Shown here: positions 1 through 11,900 of the stretch, in pieces | How positions within the stretch are numbered: position 1 is the stretch's first letter | Layout of the letters: the number at the start of each line of letters is the position of its first letter | Origin: Streptomyces sp. NBC_00236 | Lineage (GTDB): Bacteria; Actinomycetota; Actinomycetes; Streptomycetales; Streptomycetaceae | Length of the DNA stretch: 64,000 nt | Assembly: GCF_036195045.1 (NCBI RefSeq) | Contig: NZ_CP108100.1 | Span: 6,014,001 to 6,078,000 of the forward strand | Direction: 5' to 3' | Notes under the pieces: generated by a model | What the model saw: the letters and a program-made list of their open reading frames with translations, nothing else | Database searches by the model: none | Told to the model about the DNA's origin: nothing | Program-made: the position numbers and the translations under genes

Positions 1-1
1 C

Positions 2-3000
2 GGGATGACCGGGAAGCTGTCCGGGGCCGAACGCTCCCGCATCTCGTCCGTCGGCGGCGTCTTCCCGATCGCCTCGGACCGAGGCGTGGCCCTCTTCGAC
101 GCAGCCCTGCGGATGGACCGCCCCGTGGTGGTCCCGGTGCAGCTCGACCTCGCCGCCGTACGGGCCCAGGGCGCCGCCGGCCGTGAGCTCTTCCGCACCC
201 TGGTCCCGGTGGTCACGCGGCGCAAGGCCCTCGGCCAGGCCGAGGCGAACGGCCTTCAGCAGCGACTCGCTCGCCTCGCCGAGCCCGAGCGCGAATCCGC
301 CGTGCTGGAGGTCGTCCTCGCACAGGTCGCCTCCGTCCTCGGCTACAGCTCGCTCCAGGCCGTCGAGCCGGAGAAGGCGTTCAAGGACCTCGGCTTCGAC
401 TCCCTGCGGGCGGTGGAGTTCCGTAACGCGCTGGCAGAAGCCACTGCGCTCCGTCTCCCCGCGACCGTCGTCTTCGACTACCCCACCCCCCTGGCTCTGG
501 CCCGCCACCTGCTGGGCGAGGTGTCCGGCGCCGACGCCCCCGCGACGGCGGCCCTCACCACGGTGCGCCCGAACCCCGCCACGCACGCCGACGACCCGAT
601 CGCCATCGTGGGCATGGCTTGCCGCTACCCGGGGAACATCGGTTCGCCCGAGGACCTCTGGCAGGCCGTGATCGAGGGCGCCGACCTCATCTCCGACTTC
701 CCGACCGACCGGGGCTGGGACCTGCGGAAGATCTACGACCCGGAGGGCGTACGACCCGACACCAGCTACGTCGCCCGCGGCGGGTTCCTCGACGACGCTC
801 CTGGATTCGATCCGGCGTTCTTCGGCATCAGTCCGAACGAGGCCCTGATCATGGATCCGCAGCAGCGGCTGCTGTTGGAGGCATCCTGGGAGGTGTTCGA
901 GCGAGCCGGCATTGACCCGCTCTCCCTCAAGGAGAGCCGGACCGGTGTGTTCGCCGGGATGATGTACCACGACTACGCCCACAACGCGAGCACGGGCGGC
1001 ATCGCCTCCGGCCGGATCTCCTACGTACTCGGCCTCGAAGGCCCGTCGATGACAGTGGACACCGCGTGCTCGTCGTCGCTGGTGAGCCTCCACCTCGCGA
1101 TCCAGGCGCTGCGCTCCGGTGAGTGCACCCTCGCGCTGGCGGGCGGCGTGGCCGTCATGTCGGAGCCCGAGGTGTTCGTGGAGTTCAGCCGGCAGCGGGG
1201 GTTGGCGAAGGACGGCCGGTGCAAGTCGTTCGCGGGTGCTGCGGATGGTGCGGCGTGGTCGGAGGGTGTCGGTGTTCTGCTGGTCGAGCGGTTGTCTGAC
1301 GCCCGGCGGCTGGGGCACGAGGTCCTGGCCGTGGTGCGGGGCAGTGCGGTGAATCAGGATGGTGCGAGTAATGGGCTGACGGCTCCGAATGGTCCGTCGC
1401 AGCAGCGGGTGATTCGTGCGGCGTTGGCTGATGCGCAGATTTCGTCGGATCAGGTGGATCTGGTGGAGGCGCACGGGACGGGGACCCGGTTGGGTGATCC
1501 GATCGAGGCGCAGGCGTTGTTGGCGACGTATGGGCAGGGTCGTGCGGAGGGTGATCCGTTGTGGTTGGGCTCGCTGAAGTCGAACCTGGGCCACGCCCAG
1601 GCGGCTGCGGGTGTGGGTGGGGTGATCAAGGCGGTGCAGGCGATTCGGCATGGGGTGTTGCCGAGGACGTTGCATGTGGATGTGCCGACGCCGCATGTGG
1701 ACTGGGACGCGGGTGCGGTGGAGTTGTTGACGGAGTCGCGGGTGTGGCCGGTGCGGGATCGTCCGCGTCGGGTGGGTGTGTCGTCGTTCGGTCTGAGTGG
1801 GACGAATGCGCATGTGATTGTGGAGCAGGCTCCGGTGGTGGAGGAGCCGGGGTCGGAATCTGTGGTGGAGGTTCCGGTGGTGCCGGTGGTGTTGTCGGCG
1901 CGGAGTGAGGCGGGGTTGTCGGCGCAGGCCGGGAAGCTGCTGGAGCAGTTGGGGGAGTCCTCTTCCGCGTTGTTGGATGTGGGTTTTTCGTCGGTGGTGT
2001 CGCGTGCGGTGCTGGAGCATCGTGCGGTGGTTGCGGTCGCTGACCGTGAGGAGTTGGTGCGGGGTCTGACCGCGTTGGCCGGGGGTGAGCTGTCACCTTC
2101 GGTGGTACGGGGGGCTGCGCGGCCGGCGGGTGCTACGGCGTTCCTGTTCACGGGGCAGGGTGCGCAACGACTCGGGATGGGCCGGGAGTTGTATGAGGCC
2201 TATCCGGTGTTCGCGGAGGCCTTTGACGCGGTGGTGGGGGAGTTGGATGGCCGGCTGGGGCGGTCGTTGCGTGAGGTGGTGTGGGGTGAGGATGCGGATC
2301 TGCTGAACGGGACGATGTTCGCTCAGGCGGGGTTGTTCGCGGTGGAGACGGCGTTGTTCCGGTTGGTGGAGTCGTGGGGGGTGCGTCCGGACTTCCTGGT
2401 GGGGCATTCGGTGGGTGAGATTGCGGCCGCGCATGTGTCCGGGGCGTTGTCCCTGGCCGATGCGGCTGAGTTGGTGGTGGCGCGTGGTCGGTTGATGCAG
2501 GCGTTGCCTTCTGGTGGGTCGATGGTGGCGGTGGAGGCGATGGAGGCTGAGGTGCTTCCGTTGTTGAACGGTGAGGTGGGGATCGCTGCGGTCAACGGTC
2601 CGCGTTCGGTGGTGGTCTCGGGTGCGGAGGTGGCGGTTGCTGATCTGGTGGGGAAGTTTGCCGGTCAGGGGCGTCGTACGAGTGTGCTGCGGGTGTCGCA
2701 CGCCTTCCACTCGCCGCTGATGGAGCCGATGCTTTCCGACTTCGGTGCGGTGGTCGCCGAGTTGTCGTTCGGCGCCCCGTCGATTCCGGTGGTGTCGGGT
2801 GTGTCGGGGGATCTGGCGTCGGGTTGGGGTTCGGCGGAGTACTGGGTGCGGCATGTGCGTGAGGCGGTCCGCTTCGCGGACGCGGTGTCGTTCGTTGCGT
2901 CGCGGGGTGTGACGTCGTTCGTCGAGATCGGTCCTGATGGTGTGCTGAGTGGGATGGCGCAGCAGTCGGTGGAGGCGGAGTCGGCGGTCTTCGTTCCGCT

Positions 3001-5923
3001 GGTGCGCAAGGGGCGTCCGGAGGTCGCCTCCACCGTGATGGCGTTGGGGCAGCTGCACGTGAGTGGCACTTCGGTGGACTGGGCGCGGTTCTTCGAGGGT
3101 TCGGGTGCCCGCCGCGTCGATCTGCCCACCTACGCCTTCCAGCACCAGAACTACTGGATCGTCGGCGAGCAGCACGGCGCCGACCTTGAGTCGATCGGGC
3201 AGGAGCCGGCCGGCCACCCCCTGCTGAGTGCGGTCGTCACCTCGCCCGACGCCGACAGCGTGATCCTGACCGGTCGCCTGTCCAACGGCACCCAGCTCTG
3301 GCTGGCCGATCACGCGGTCGGTGACGCCGCACTCTTCCCCGGCACGGGCTTCGTGGAACTGGCACTCAGAGCAGCGGACGAGGTCGGGTACGCCGGGCTG
3401 GAGGAGCTGACGCTGGAGGCGCCGCTGGTGCTCCCGGAACATGGAGGCGTCGCCCTCCAGGTTGTCGTCGGCCCCTCCGACGACTCCGACCGACGAACCG
3501 TGACCGTGCACTCGCGAGGCGAGGCGACGGATCTGCCCTGGGTGCGCCATGCCACGGGTTCGCTCATTGCTGCCGTTGATGCACCCGGAGCCACGGACGT
3601 TGCCTGGGCCTCCGGGCAGTGGCCGCCGGCCGGTGCCGAACCGGTGGATCTGGACGGGTTCTACGAGGGCATGGCGGAAGCGGGTCTGAGCTACGGGCCG
3701 GCCTTCCGCGGGCTGAGGGAGGCCTGGCGGACCGATGGGCACGTCTTCGCCGAGGTGGGTCTCCCCGAGGGGATCGAGCCGGGCACCTATGCCCTGCACC
3801 CCGCGCTTTTCGATGCGGCGTTGCACGGGGTGGCGTTGTCGGGTGCGGTGGGCGAGAGGGCTGCGCTGCCGTTCGCGTGGTCGGGTGTGTCGCTGGGCGC
3901 GGTGGGCGCGACCGTGGCGCGGGTTCGGGTGTCGGTGGTGGGTGAGGGCCGGGTGGCCGTCGTGGTGGCCGATGCCGGTGGCGGGGTGGTGGCGTCGGTC
4001 GATTCGCTCGTGCTGCGTTCGGTGGAAGGGGAAAGGCGCGCGGCGGCCGAGTCCGGCGCGTGGGGTTCTCTGTTCGGGGTGGAGTGGCCGGAGGTGGCGT
4101 TGCCCGGCGCTGACGAGGCGGCTGAGCTGACGGTGGGGCCTTGGAGTGAGGTGGTGGGTTCGTCGGGTGTGGTGCCGGATGTGGTGGTGCTCGATTCGGT
4201 GCGCGCCGATGGGGTGGGGGTCGGCTCCGCGGCTGATGTGCGGGATGCGGTGTGTGAGGCGTTGGGGGTGGTTCAGGAGTGGCTGGGTGACGAGCGGTTC
4301 GGTAGGTCGCGCTTGGTGGTGCGGACGGCGGGTGCTGTCGCGTTGCCCGGTGAAGGCGTGAGTGATGCAGCGGGTGCGGCCGTGTGGGGTTTGGTGCGGT
4401 CGGCGCAGTCGGAGAACCCGGGTCGTGTGGTGCTGCTGGACGGTGAGCTGGGCGCACTTGCCGAAGTGACGCGGGTGGTGGCGCTGGGCGAGTCGCAGGT
4501 GGCGGTGCGCGAGGGCCGTGCGCATGTGGGCCGGCTGCAACGCGTCGTGCCGTCCGGCGGTGACAGGTCGGTCGTGGAGTTCGATGCGGCGGGGACGGTG
4601 TTGTTGACGGGTGGTACGGGGACGTTGGGTCGGGTGTTCGCGCGTCATCTGGTGGTGGAGCGTGGGGTGCGGCGGTTGGTGTTGACGAGCCGTCGTGGTG
4701 GTGCGGTCGAGGGTGTGGGGGATCTGGTCGAGGAGTTGGCGGGCTGGGGTGCGGAGGTGGTGGTCGAGGCGTGCGATGTGGCTGATCGTGAGTCGTTGGC
4801 CCGGGTGTTGGGGTCGGTTCCGGTGGACCGGCCGTTGGTGGGTGTGGTGCATCTGGCGGGTGTGCTGGATGACGGGGTGATCGGTTCGTTGACGGCGGAG
4901 CGGGTGGGTGCGGTGTTGCGTCCGAAGGTGGACGCGGCGGTGAACCTGCATGAGCTGACGCGTGACATGGACCTTGCCGCGTTCGTCCTCTTCTCCTCGG
5001 CTGCCGGGGTGATCGGCAATCCGGGCCAGGGCGGTTACGCGGCGGCCAACGCGTTCCTGGACGCGCTTGCCACGTACCGCAGAGCGGAAGGACTCCCCGC
5101 CCAGTCCCTCGCCTGGGGGCCGTGGGCGGACGGGGGCATGGCGGACAGTCTGCGGAGCGCCGACTCCCAGCGCATGCGACGGACCGGGATTCAACCCCTG
5201 TCGGCCGACGAGGGAACCGCGCTCTTCGACGCGGCCGAGACCGCAGGTGGGGCGGCACTCGTCACCATGCGGGTCGATCTCACCGGAACGGGCGCACCGG
5301 AGCCGGACGACCTGCCCGACCTGTTCCGAGGGCTGGTACGGCCCCGAGGTCAACGAGCCACCGATGCGACCGCGTCCGGCGCGGCGGCGTTCCGCCGGCG
5401 AATGGATGCCCTGACCGACGAAGAACGCGCAGATCAGGTGCTCGACCTCGTACGGGCCCACGCAGCCGCCATCCTCGGATACGCGGGTTCCTCGGCGATC
5501 GAGCCGGACCGGGCGTTCAAGGAGCTCGGGTTCGACTCGCTGGCCGCGGTGGAGTTCCGCAACGGCCTGGCCCAGGCCACAGGGCTGCGCCCGCCGGCGA
5601 CGCTGGTCTTCGATTACCCGAACTCCCTTGCGCTCGCCCAGTACCTCGCGGAGGAACTGCGTCCCGACTCCCAGTCGGACGACGAGGCCGTCGGAGAGGA
5701 ACGGGTCCGGCGCATTCTGCAGGGAATTCCCCTGAGCAGGCTCAGGGACGCGGGACTGATGGAAGTCCTTTTCGAGCTCGCCGGTGCCCACGACGAGCCG
5801 GTGGATCCGGCCGAGGGAACCGACGAGAACTCGCCCGAATCCATCGACTCGATGGATGCCGAGAGCCTGATCAGCATGGCACTCGACGGTGCCGGCCTTG
5901 ACGACGCGACCCAGGGAATGTGA
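2..5923 (+). CDS. Modular type I polyketide synthase, 5' end cut by the window (KR-ACP / KS-AT-DH-KR-ACP)
   Basis: The reading frame is already open at the first base, and the first residues are the tail of a ketoreductase, so the real start lies upstream. Residues are counted from the ATG at 5. An ACP follows (GFDSL, Ser133). The next module has a KS with Cys355, His490 and His530; an AT with GHSVG (Ser802) and HAFH (899-902), the malonyl-CoA signature; a DH with His1103 and Asp1270; a KR with GGTGTLG, an LDD-type motif (VLDDG, B-type) and Tyr1678; and an ACP (Ser1845). The last 80 or so residues are a helical, acidic C-terminal docking region that should pair with the next protein. This module should add malonate and leave a double bond. 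One oddity is that the DH motif HxxxGxxxxP reads [10 protein letters not shown], with Asp where Gly is usual. The stop overlaps an alternative GTG of the next gene. The assignment as a PKS is certain; the product is unknown. Confidence 0.97.
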   Translation, partial: GMTGKLSGAERSRISSVGGVFPIASDRGVALFDAALRMDRPVVVPVQLDLAAVRAQGAAGRELFRTLVPVVTRRKALGQAEANGLQQRLARLAEPERESAVLEVVLAQVASVLGYSSLQAVEPEKAFKDLGFDSLRAVEFRNALAEATALRLPATVVFDYPTPLALARHLLGEVSGADAPATAALTTVRPNPATHADDPIAIVGMACRYPGNIGSPEDLWQAVIEGADLISDFPTDRGWDLRKIYDPEGVRPDTSYVARGGFLDDAPGFDPAFFGISPNEALIMDPQQRLLLEASWEVFERAGIDPLSLKESRTGVFAGMMYHDYAHNASTGGIASGRISYVLGLEGPSMTVDTACSSSLVSLHLAIQALRSGECTLALAGGVAVMSEPEVFVEFSRQRGLAKDGRCKSFAGAADGAAWSEGVGVLLVERLSDARRLGHEVLAVVRGSAVNQDGASNGLTAPNGPSQQRVIRAALADAQISSDQVDLVEAHGTGTRLGDPIEAQALLATYGQGRAEGDPLWLGSLKSNLGHAQAAAGVGGVIKAVQAIRHGVLPRTLHVDVPTPHVDWDAGAVELLTESRVWPVRDRPRRVGVSSFGLSGTNAHVIVEQAPVVEEPGSESVVEVPVVPVVLSARSEAGLSAQAGKLLEQLGESSSALLDVGFSSVVSRAVLEHRAVVAVADREELVRGLTALAGGELSPSVVRGAARPAGATAFLFTGQGAQRLGMGRELYEAYPVFAEAFDAVVGELDGRLGRSLREVVWGEDADLLNGTMFAQAGLFAVETALFRLVESWGVRPDFLVGHSVGEIAAAHVSGALSLADAAELVVARGRLMQALPSGGSMVAVEAMEAEVLPLLNGEVGIAAVNGPRSVVVSGAEVAVADLVGKFAGQGRRTSVLRVSHAFHSPLMEPMLSDFGAVVAELSFGAPSIPVVSGVSGDLASGWGSAEYWVRHVREAVRFADAVSFVASRGVTSFVEIGPDGVLSGMAQQSVEAESAVFVPLVRKGRPEVASTVMALGQLHVSGTSVDWARFFEGSGARRVDLPTYAFQHQNYWIVGEQHGADLESIGQEPAGHPLLSAVVTSPDADSVILTGRLSNGTQLWLADHAVGDAALFPGTGFVELALRAADEVGYAGLEELTLEAPLVLPEHGGVALQVVVGPSDDSDRRTVTVHSRGEATDLPWVRHATGSLIAAVDAPGATDVAWASGQWPPAGAEPVDLDGFYEGMAEAGLSYGPAFRGLREAWRTDGHVFAEVGLPEGIEPGTYALHPALFDAALHGVALSGAVGERAALPFAWSGVSLGAVGATVARVRVSVVGEGRVAVVVADAGGGVVASVDSLVLRSVEGERRAAAESGAWGSLFGVEWPEVALPGADEAAELTVGPWSEVVGSSGVVPDVVVLDSVRADGVGVGSAADVRDAVCEALGVVQEWLGDERFGRSRLVVRTAGAVALPGEGVSDAAGAAVWGLVRSAQSENPGRVVLLDGELGALAEVTRVVALGESQVAVREGRAHVGRLQRVVPSGGDRSVVEFDAAGTVLLTGGTGTLGRVFARHLVVERGVRRLVLTSRRGGAVEGVGDLVEELAGWGAEVVVEACDVADRESLARVLGSVPVDRPLVGVVHLAGVLDDGVIGSLTAERVGAVLRPKVDAAVNLHELTRDMDLAAFVLFSSAAGVIGNPGQGGYAAANAFLDALATYRRAEGLPAQSLAWGPWADGGMADSLRSADSQRMRRTGIQPLSADEGTALFDAAETAGGAALVTMRVDLTGTGAPEPDDLPDLFRGLVRPRGQRATDATASGAAAFRRRMDALTDEERADQVLDLVRAHAAAILGYAGSSAIEPDRAFKELGFDSLAAVEFRNGLAQATGLRPPATLVFDYPNSLALAQYLAEELRPDSQSDDEAVGEERVRRILQGIPLSRLRDAGLMEVLFELAGAHDEPVDPAEGTDENSPESIDSMDAESLISMALDGAGLDDATQGM
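1337..1473 (+). repeat. KS-encoding direct repeat, copy 1
   Basis: These 137 bases are identical to 6778-6914, compared base by base. Very high similarity continues on the downstream side through the rest of the KS and much of the AT. The third module carries a closely related version from about 11880. The block is markedly GT-rich, with codons such as GTG, TTG and GGT, unlike the C-rich DNA just upstream. Confidence 0.9.
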
Positions 5924-5931
5924 GAGCCCCG

Positions 5932-8900
5932 ATGAGTAATTCTGACGAGAAGCTGGTCGCCGCGCTGCGGGCGTCGCTCAAGGAGAACGACCGTCTGCGG
6001 GCCCACAACAGGAAACTGTCGTCCGCGGCCCGCGAGCCCATCGCCATCGTTGCCATGAGCTGCCGTTTCCCCGGAGGTGTCGAATCACCGGAGGCTCTGT
6101 GGCAGCTGGTGAACGACGGCGTGGACGCGATATCCGAGTTCCCGGAGAACCGCGGCTGGAATGTCGGTTCTCTTTACGACCCGGAGGGAGAGCGACCGAA
6201 CACCAGTTACGTGAACAAGGGGGGATTCCTCCACTCCGCAGACACGTTCGACCCGATTCCCTTCGGTATCAGCCCGAACGAGGCCCTGATCATGGATCCG
6301 CAGCAGAGGCTGCTGCTGGAATGCTCGTGGGAGGTTTTCGAGCGAGCGGGAATCGACCCCTCCACATTGAAGGGCAGCAAGACCGGCGTATTCGCCGGAA
6401 TGATGTACCACGACTACGCACACAACAGCGCCACGGGTTCCATCGCGTCGGGCCGCGTCTCGTACGTCTTCGGTTTCGAGGGACCGTCGATGACGCTGGA
6501 CACCGCGTGTTCGTCGTCGCTGGTGGCGTTGCACCTGGCGGCCCAGGCGCTGCGTTCGGGCGAGTGCTCGATGGCGCTGGCCGGAGGCGTGGCGGTCATG
6601 TCGACGCCTGAGGTCTTCGTCGAGTTCAGCCGACAGGGTGGCTTGTCCAAGGACGGCCGCTGCAAGTCGTTCGCAGGCTCCACCGACGGCACCAGCTGGT
6701 CGGAGGGGGCCGGCGTCCTGCTCCTGGAGAAGCTCTCCGACGCTCGCAGCAACGGCCATCCGGTCCTGGCCGTGCTGCGGGGCAGTGCGGTGAATCAGGA
6801 TGGTGCGAGTAATGGGCTGACGGCTCCGAATGGTCCGTCGCAGCAGCGGGTGATTCGTGCGGCGTTGGCTGATGCGCAGATTTCGTCGGATCAGGTGGAT
6901 CTGGTGGAGGCGCATGGGACCGGGACGCGGTTGGGTGATCCGATCGAGGCGCAGGCGTTGTTGGCGACGTATGGGCAGGGTCGTGCGGAGGGTGATCCGT
7001 TGTGGTTGGGGTCGTTGAAGTCGAATCTGGGTCATGCGCAGGCGGCTGCGGGTGTGGGTGGGGTGATCAAGGCGGTGCAGGCGATTCGGCATGGGGTGTT
7101 GCCGCGGACGTTGCATGTGGATGTGCCGACGCCGCAGGTGGATTGGTCGGCGGGTGCGGTGGAGTTGTTGACGGAGTCGCGGGTGTGGCCGGTGCGGGAT
7201 CGTCCGCGTCGGGTGGGTGTGTCGTCGTTCGGTCTGAGTGGGACGAATGCGCATGTGATTGTGGAGCAGGCTCCGGTGGTGGAGGAGCCGGGGTCGGACT
7301 CTGTGGTGGAGCTGCCGGTGGTGCTGCCGGTGGTGCCGGTGGTGTTGTCGGCGCGGAGTGAGGCGGGGCTGTCGGCGCAGGCCGGGAAGCTGCTGGAGCA
7401 GCTGGGGGAGTCCTCTTCCGCGTTGTTGGATGTGGGTTTTTCGTCGGTGGTGTCGCGTGCGGTGCTGGAGCATCGTGCGGTGGTTGCGGTCGCTGACCGT
7501 GCGGAGCTGGTGCGGGGTCTGACCGCATTGGTTGAGGGCGGTGTCTCGTCTTCGGTGGTGCGGGGTGTGGTGCGGCCGGCGGGCAAGGTCGCGTTCCTGT
7601 TCACGGGTCAGGGTGCGCAACGACGCGGGATGGGCCGGGAGTTGTATAGGGCCTACCCAGCCTTCGCTGAAGCCTTTGACGCGGTGGTGGGGGAGTTGGA
7701 TGGCCGGCTGGGGCGTTCGTTGCGTGAGGTGGTGTGGGGTGAGGACGCGGACCTGCTGAACGGGACGATGTTCGCCCAGGCCGGCCTGTTCGCGGTGGAG
7801 ACCGCGTTGTTCCGGTTGGTGGAGTCGTGGGGGGTGCGTCCGGACTTCCTGGTGGGGCATTCGGTGGGTGAGATCGCGGCCGCGCACGTCTCAGGTGTGC
7901 TGTCTCTCGCCGATGCGGCTGAGTTGGTGGTGGCGCGTGGTCGGTTGATGCAGGCGTTGCCTTCAGGTGGGTCGATGGTGGCGGTGGAGGCGACGGAGAC
8001 CGAGGTGCTTCCGTTGTTGAACGGTGAGGTGGGGATCGCTGCGGTCAACGGTCCGCGTTCGGTCGTGGTCTCGGGTGCGGAAGCGGCCGTGCGTGAGCTG
8101 GTCGCCACGTTCGAAGGGCAGGGCCGCAGGACGAGCGTGCTGCGGGTCTCGCACGCGTTCCATTCGCCGTTGATGGAGCCGATGCTTTCCGACTTCGGGG
8201 CGGTGGTCGCCGGGCTGTCGTTCGGTGTTCCGTCGATTCCTGTGGTGTCGGGTGTGTCGGGGGATCTGGCGTCGGGTTGGGGTTCGGCGGAGTACTGGGT
8301 GCGGCACGTCCGTGAGGCGGTCCGGTTCGCGGATGCGGTGTCGTTCGTTGCGTCGCGGGGTGTGACGTCGTTCGTCGAGATCGGTCCTGATGGTGTGCTG
8401 AGTGGGATGGCGCAGCAGTCGGTGGAGGCGGAGGCGGCGGTCTTCGTTCCGTTGGTGCGCAAGGGGCGTCCGGAGGTCGCCTCCACTGTGATGGCGTTGG
8501 GCCGGCTGCACGTGAGTGGCACTTCGGTGGACTGGGCGCGGTTCTTCGAGGGTTCGGGTGCCCGCCGCGTCGATCTGCCCACCTACGCCTTCCAGCGCGA
8601 GCGGTACTGGATGGAAACGGAGCAGGGCGGCAACGACCCCGGCTCCTTCGGCTTGGGTACGACCGGACACCCGCTTCTCGGTGCGGCAGTCGCTCTGGCG
8701 GAGGCCGACGAGGTGGTGCTCACCGGAAGGCTCTCCGTCGCGAACCAGACCTGGATCGCCGATCACGGAGTGTTGGGGAGCGTTCTCCTGCCCGGCACAG
8801 CCTTCGTCGAGCTCGCCGTCAGAGCAGGTGACGAGGTCGGCTGCGACCTCTTGGAGGAGCTGACGCTCCAAGCGCCGCTCGTGCTGCCCGAACAGGGTGG

Positions 8901-11900
8901 CGTCGCGATCCAGGTGGCGGTCGGCGCAGCAGATGGCACGGGCCGGCGTTCGGTCGGCGTGTACTCACGAGCCGACGGTGCCGATCACGGCCCGTGGACG
9001 CGCCATGCCGAAGGCATCCTCGCGGCGGGTGCCAAGACCCCGGCCACGGACCTGACCGCGTGGCCACCGAAGGGCGCCACGGCGATCAGCGTGGAGGGGG
9101 CCTACGAGCTCCTTGCGCACCGCGGCTACGGCTACGGGCCGGTGTTCCAGGGCCTCAAGGCCGCCTGGACATCAGGGGAGGAGCTGTACGCGGAGGTCGC
9201 CCTGCCCGACTCGGCGCACGACGACGCCCAGCGCTTCGGCCTGCACCCCGCTCTGCTCGATGCCGCCATGCACGTGGCGCTCCTCGATGACGGTTCACGG
9301 ACGGACGAATCGACCGTTCTGCCCTTCGCCTGGACCGACGTCGCTCTTCATGCGGCAGGGGCATCGGCCCTCCGCGTACGGATTGCGCCGGCCGGGCAGG
9401 ACAGCGTGTCGGTCCTGGTGGCCGACGGGTCCGGGCACCCCGTACTCAGCGTCGGCGCACTCGTCTCTCGTCCGGTGTCGGTGGAGCAGTTGGCTGTTGG
9501 GTCGGGTGTGGGTGGTGGGTTGCATGAGGTGGTGTGGCGGCCGTTGGTGGCGGCTGGGGTTGCTGGTGGTGATGTGCCGGTGTCGAGGGTGTTTGAGGTG
9601 CCGGTTCCGGTGGTGGGTGTGGATCCGGTGGTGGGTGTGCGGTCGGTGTTGGGTGGGGTGTTGGAGGCGGTTCAGGGGTGGTTGGGGGCTGATGAGGCGG
9701 GTCGGTTGGTGGTGGTGACGCGGGGTGCGGTGGCGGTTGCGGGGGATGTGGGTGTGGATGTGTGTCAGGCGCCGGTGTGGGGGTTGGTGCGGGCGGCTGA
9801 GGCGGAGAATCCGGGTCGGTTCGTGTTGGTGGATGTGGATGCGGGGGGTGGTTCGTTCGCGGATGTGGCGGGTGTGGTGTTGGGGTCGGGTGAGCCGGAG
9901 GTCGCGGTGCGTGGGGGCGAGGTTCTGGTTCCGCGTCTGGTTGAGGTGTCTGTTGGTGGGGGTGGGGTGCCGGTGGATGTGGGGGACGGTGTGGTGTTGG
10001 TGACGGGTGGTACGGGTGGTTTGGGTGGGTTGGTGGCGCGGCATTTGGTGGAGGTGTATGGGGTGCGTCGTTTGGTGTTGGCGGGGCGTCGTGGTCCGGG
10101 GGCTCCTGGGGTTGATGAGTTGTGTGGTGTGTTGCGTGGGTTGGGTGCGGAGGTGTCGGTGGTGGCGTGTGATATGTCGGACCGGTCTGCGGTGGTGGGT
10201 CTGGTGGAGGGTGTGGGTGCTGGTCTGGTGGGTGTGGTGCATGCGGCGGGTGCGGGTGACAACGGTTTGGTGGGGTCGATGGATGGGGCCCGGTTGGATC
10301 GGGTGTTGGGTGCGAAGGCGGATGGTGCTTGGTATGTGCATGAGTTGACGCGTGAGCGGGATCTTGCGTTCTTCGTGATGTTTTCGTCGGCGGGTGGTTC
10401 GGTGCTGGCTGCGGGTCAGGCGAACTATGCGGCGGCGAATGTGTTCCTGGACGCGTTGGCGGTGCAGCGGCGGTCGGAGGGTTTGCCGGCCACCTCCCTC
10501 GCCTACGGGTTGTGGGCGGGTGCGGGGATGGGCGAGTGGTTGGGTGAGGCGGATCTGGAGCGGATGAGGCGTCAAGGGCTGCCGGCGTTGGAGCCGGAGC
10601 AGGGTCTGGCGCTGTTCGACGCGGGTCTGGCGTCGGGGCGGCCCGCGCTGCTCCCGCTGCCGATCGACGTCAACGCGCTGCGCGCCCGTACCGACACGAT
10701 CCCGGCACTCCTCCGCGACCTCGTCCCCACCACCCGACGACCTGCTGCACGCGCAGTGGCGGGGGCCGGGGACGGGCAGGAACTCCTGCGCAGCCTGGCC
10801 GGACTCGATGCCGACGAGCGCGCCCGCAAGGTGCTGGAGATGGTCCGCGGTCGCGTGGCCAAGGTGCTGGGGCACGCATCGGCGCAGGCCATTGAGGCGG
10901 ACCGGCCGTTCCAGGAGCTGGGCTTCGATTCGCTCAGCGCAGTGGAGCTCCGCAACGAACTGAACCTGACGACCGGGCTCCGGCTTCCCGCCACGCTGGT
11001 CTTCGACTACCCGACCTCACGTGCCGTGGCAGGGCACATCGACGGGGAGCTCGACGGAAGCGGGGCGCGGCAGGCGGAGCTGCCCGGCAGCAGCCCTGCC
11101 GTGCGTGACCTGGACGACGACGAGCCGATCGTCATCGTGGGCATGGCGTGCCGTTACCCGGGCGGAGTGACCTCCCCCGATGACCTGTGGGATCTGGTCG
11201 CCGACGGCCGTGACGCGGTTTCCGGGTTCCCGCTCGACCGCGGCTGGGACATCGAAGGCGTGTACGACCCGGAGCCGGGAGTGCCGGGCAAGACCTACGC
11301 CAATGAGGGCGGCTTCCTCTACGAGGCCGGTGACTTCGATCCGGCGTTCTTCGGCATCAGTCCGAACGAGGCCCTGATCATGGATCCGCAGCAGCGGCTG
11401 CTGCTGGAGGCGTCGTGGGAGGTATTCGAACGTGCGGCCATCGATCCCCGGTCCCTGAAGGGGACCAGGACGGGAGTCTTCGCGGGCCTGATGTACCACG
11501 ACTACGGCCAGGGAACGGAGGCCGCCGCGACCACGGGAGGCAGCCTGGTGTCAGGTCGGATCTCCTACACGCTGGGACTCGAAGGGCCTTCCCTGACGGT
11601 CGATACGGCGTGCTCGTCGTCGCTGGTGGCGTTGCACCTGGCGGCTCAGGCGCTGCGTTCGGGCGAGTGCTCGATGGCGCTGGCGGGCGGTGTGGCCGTC
11701 ATGTCCACGCCGGACATGTTCGTGGAGTTCAGCCGGCAGCGCGGGTTGGCGAAGGACGGGCGGTGCAAGTCGTTCGCGGGTGCTGCGGATGGTGCGGCGT
11801 GGTCGGAGGGTGTCGGTGTTCTGCTGGTCGAGCGGTTGTCTGACGCCCGGCGGCTGGGGCACGAGGTCCTGGCCGTGGTGCGGGGCAGTGCGGTGAATCA

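Noticed and set aside
2093..5791. Very long open frames on the minus strand opposite the PKS genes (also 11551-14373 and 14470-17355)
   Set aside because: They are by-products of the skewed codon use of the PKS blocks. The translations are Arg/His/Pro-rich, have no recognisable domain, and mirror the repeat structure of the real genes.
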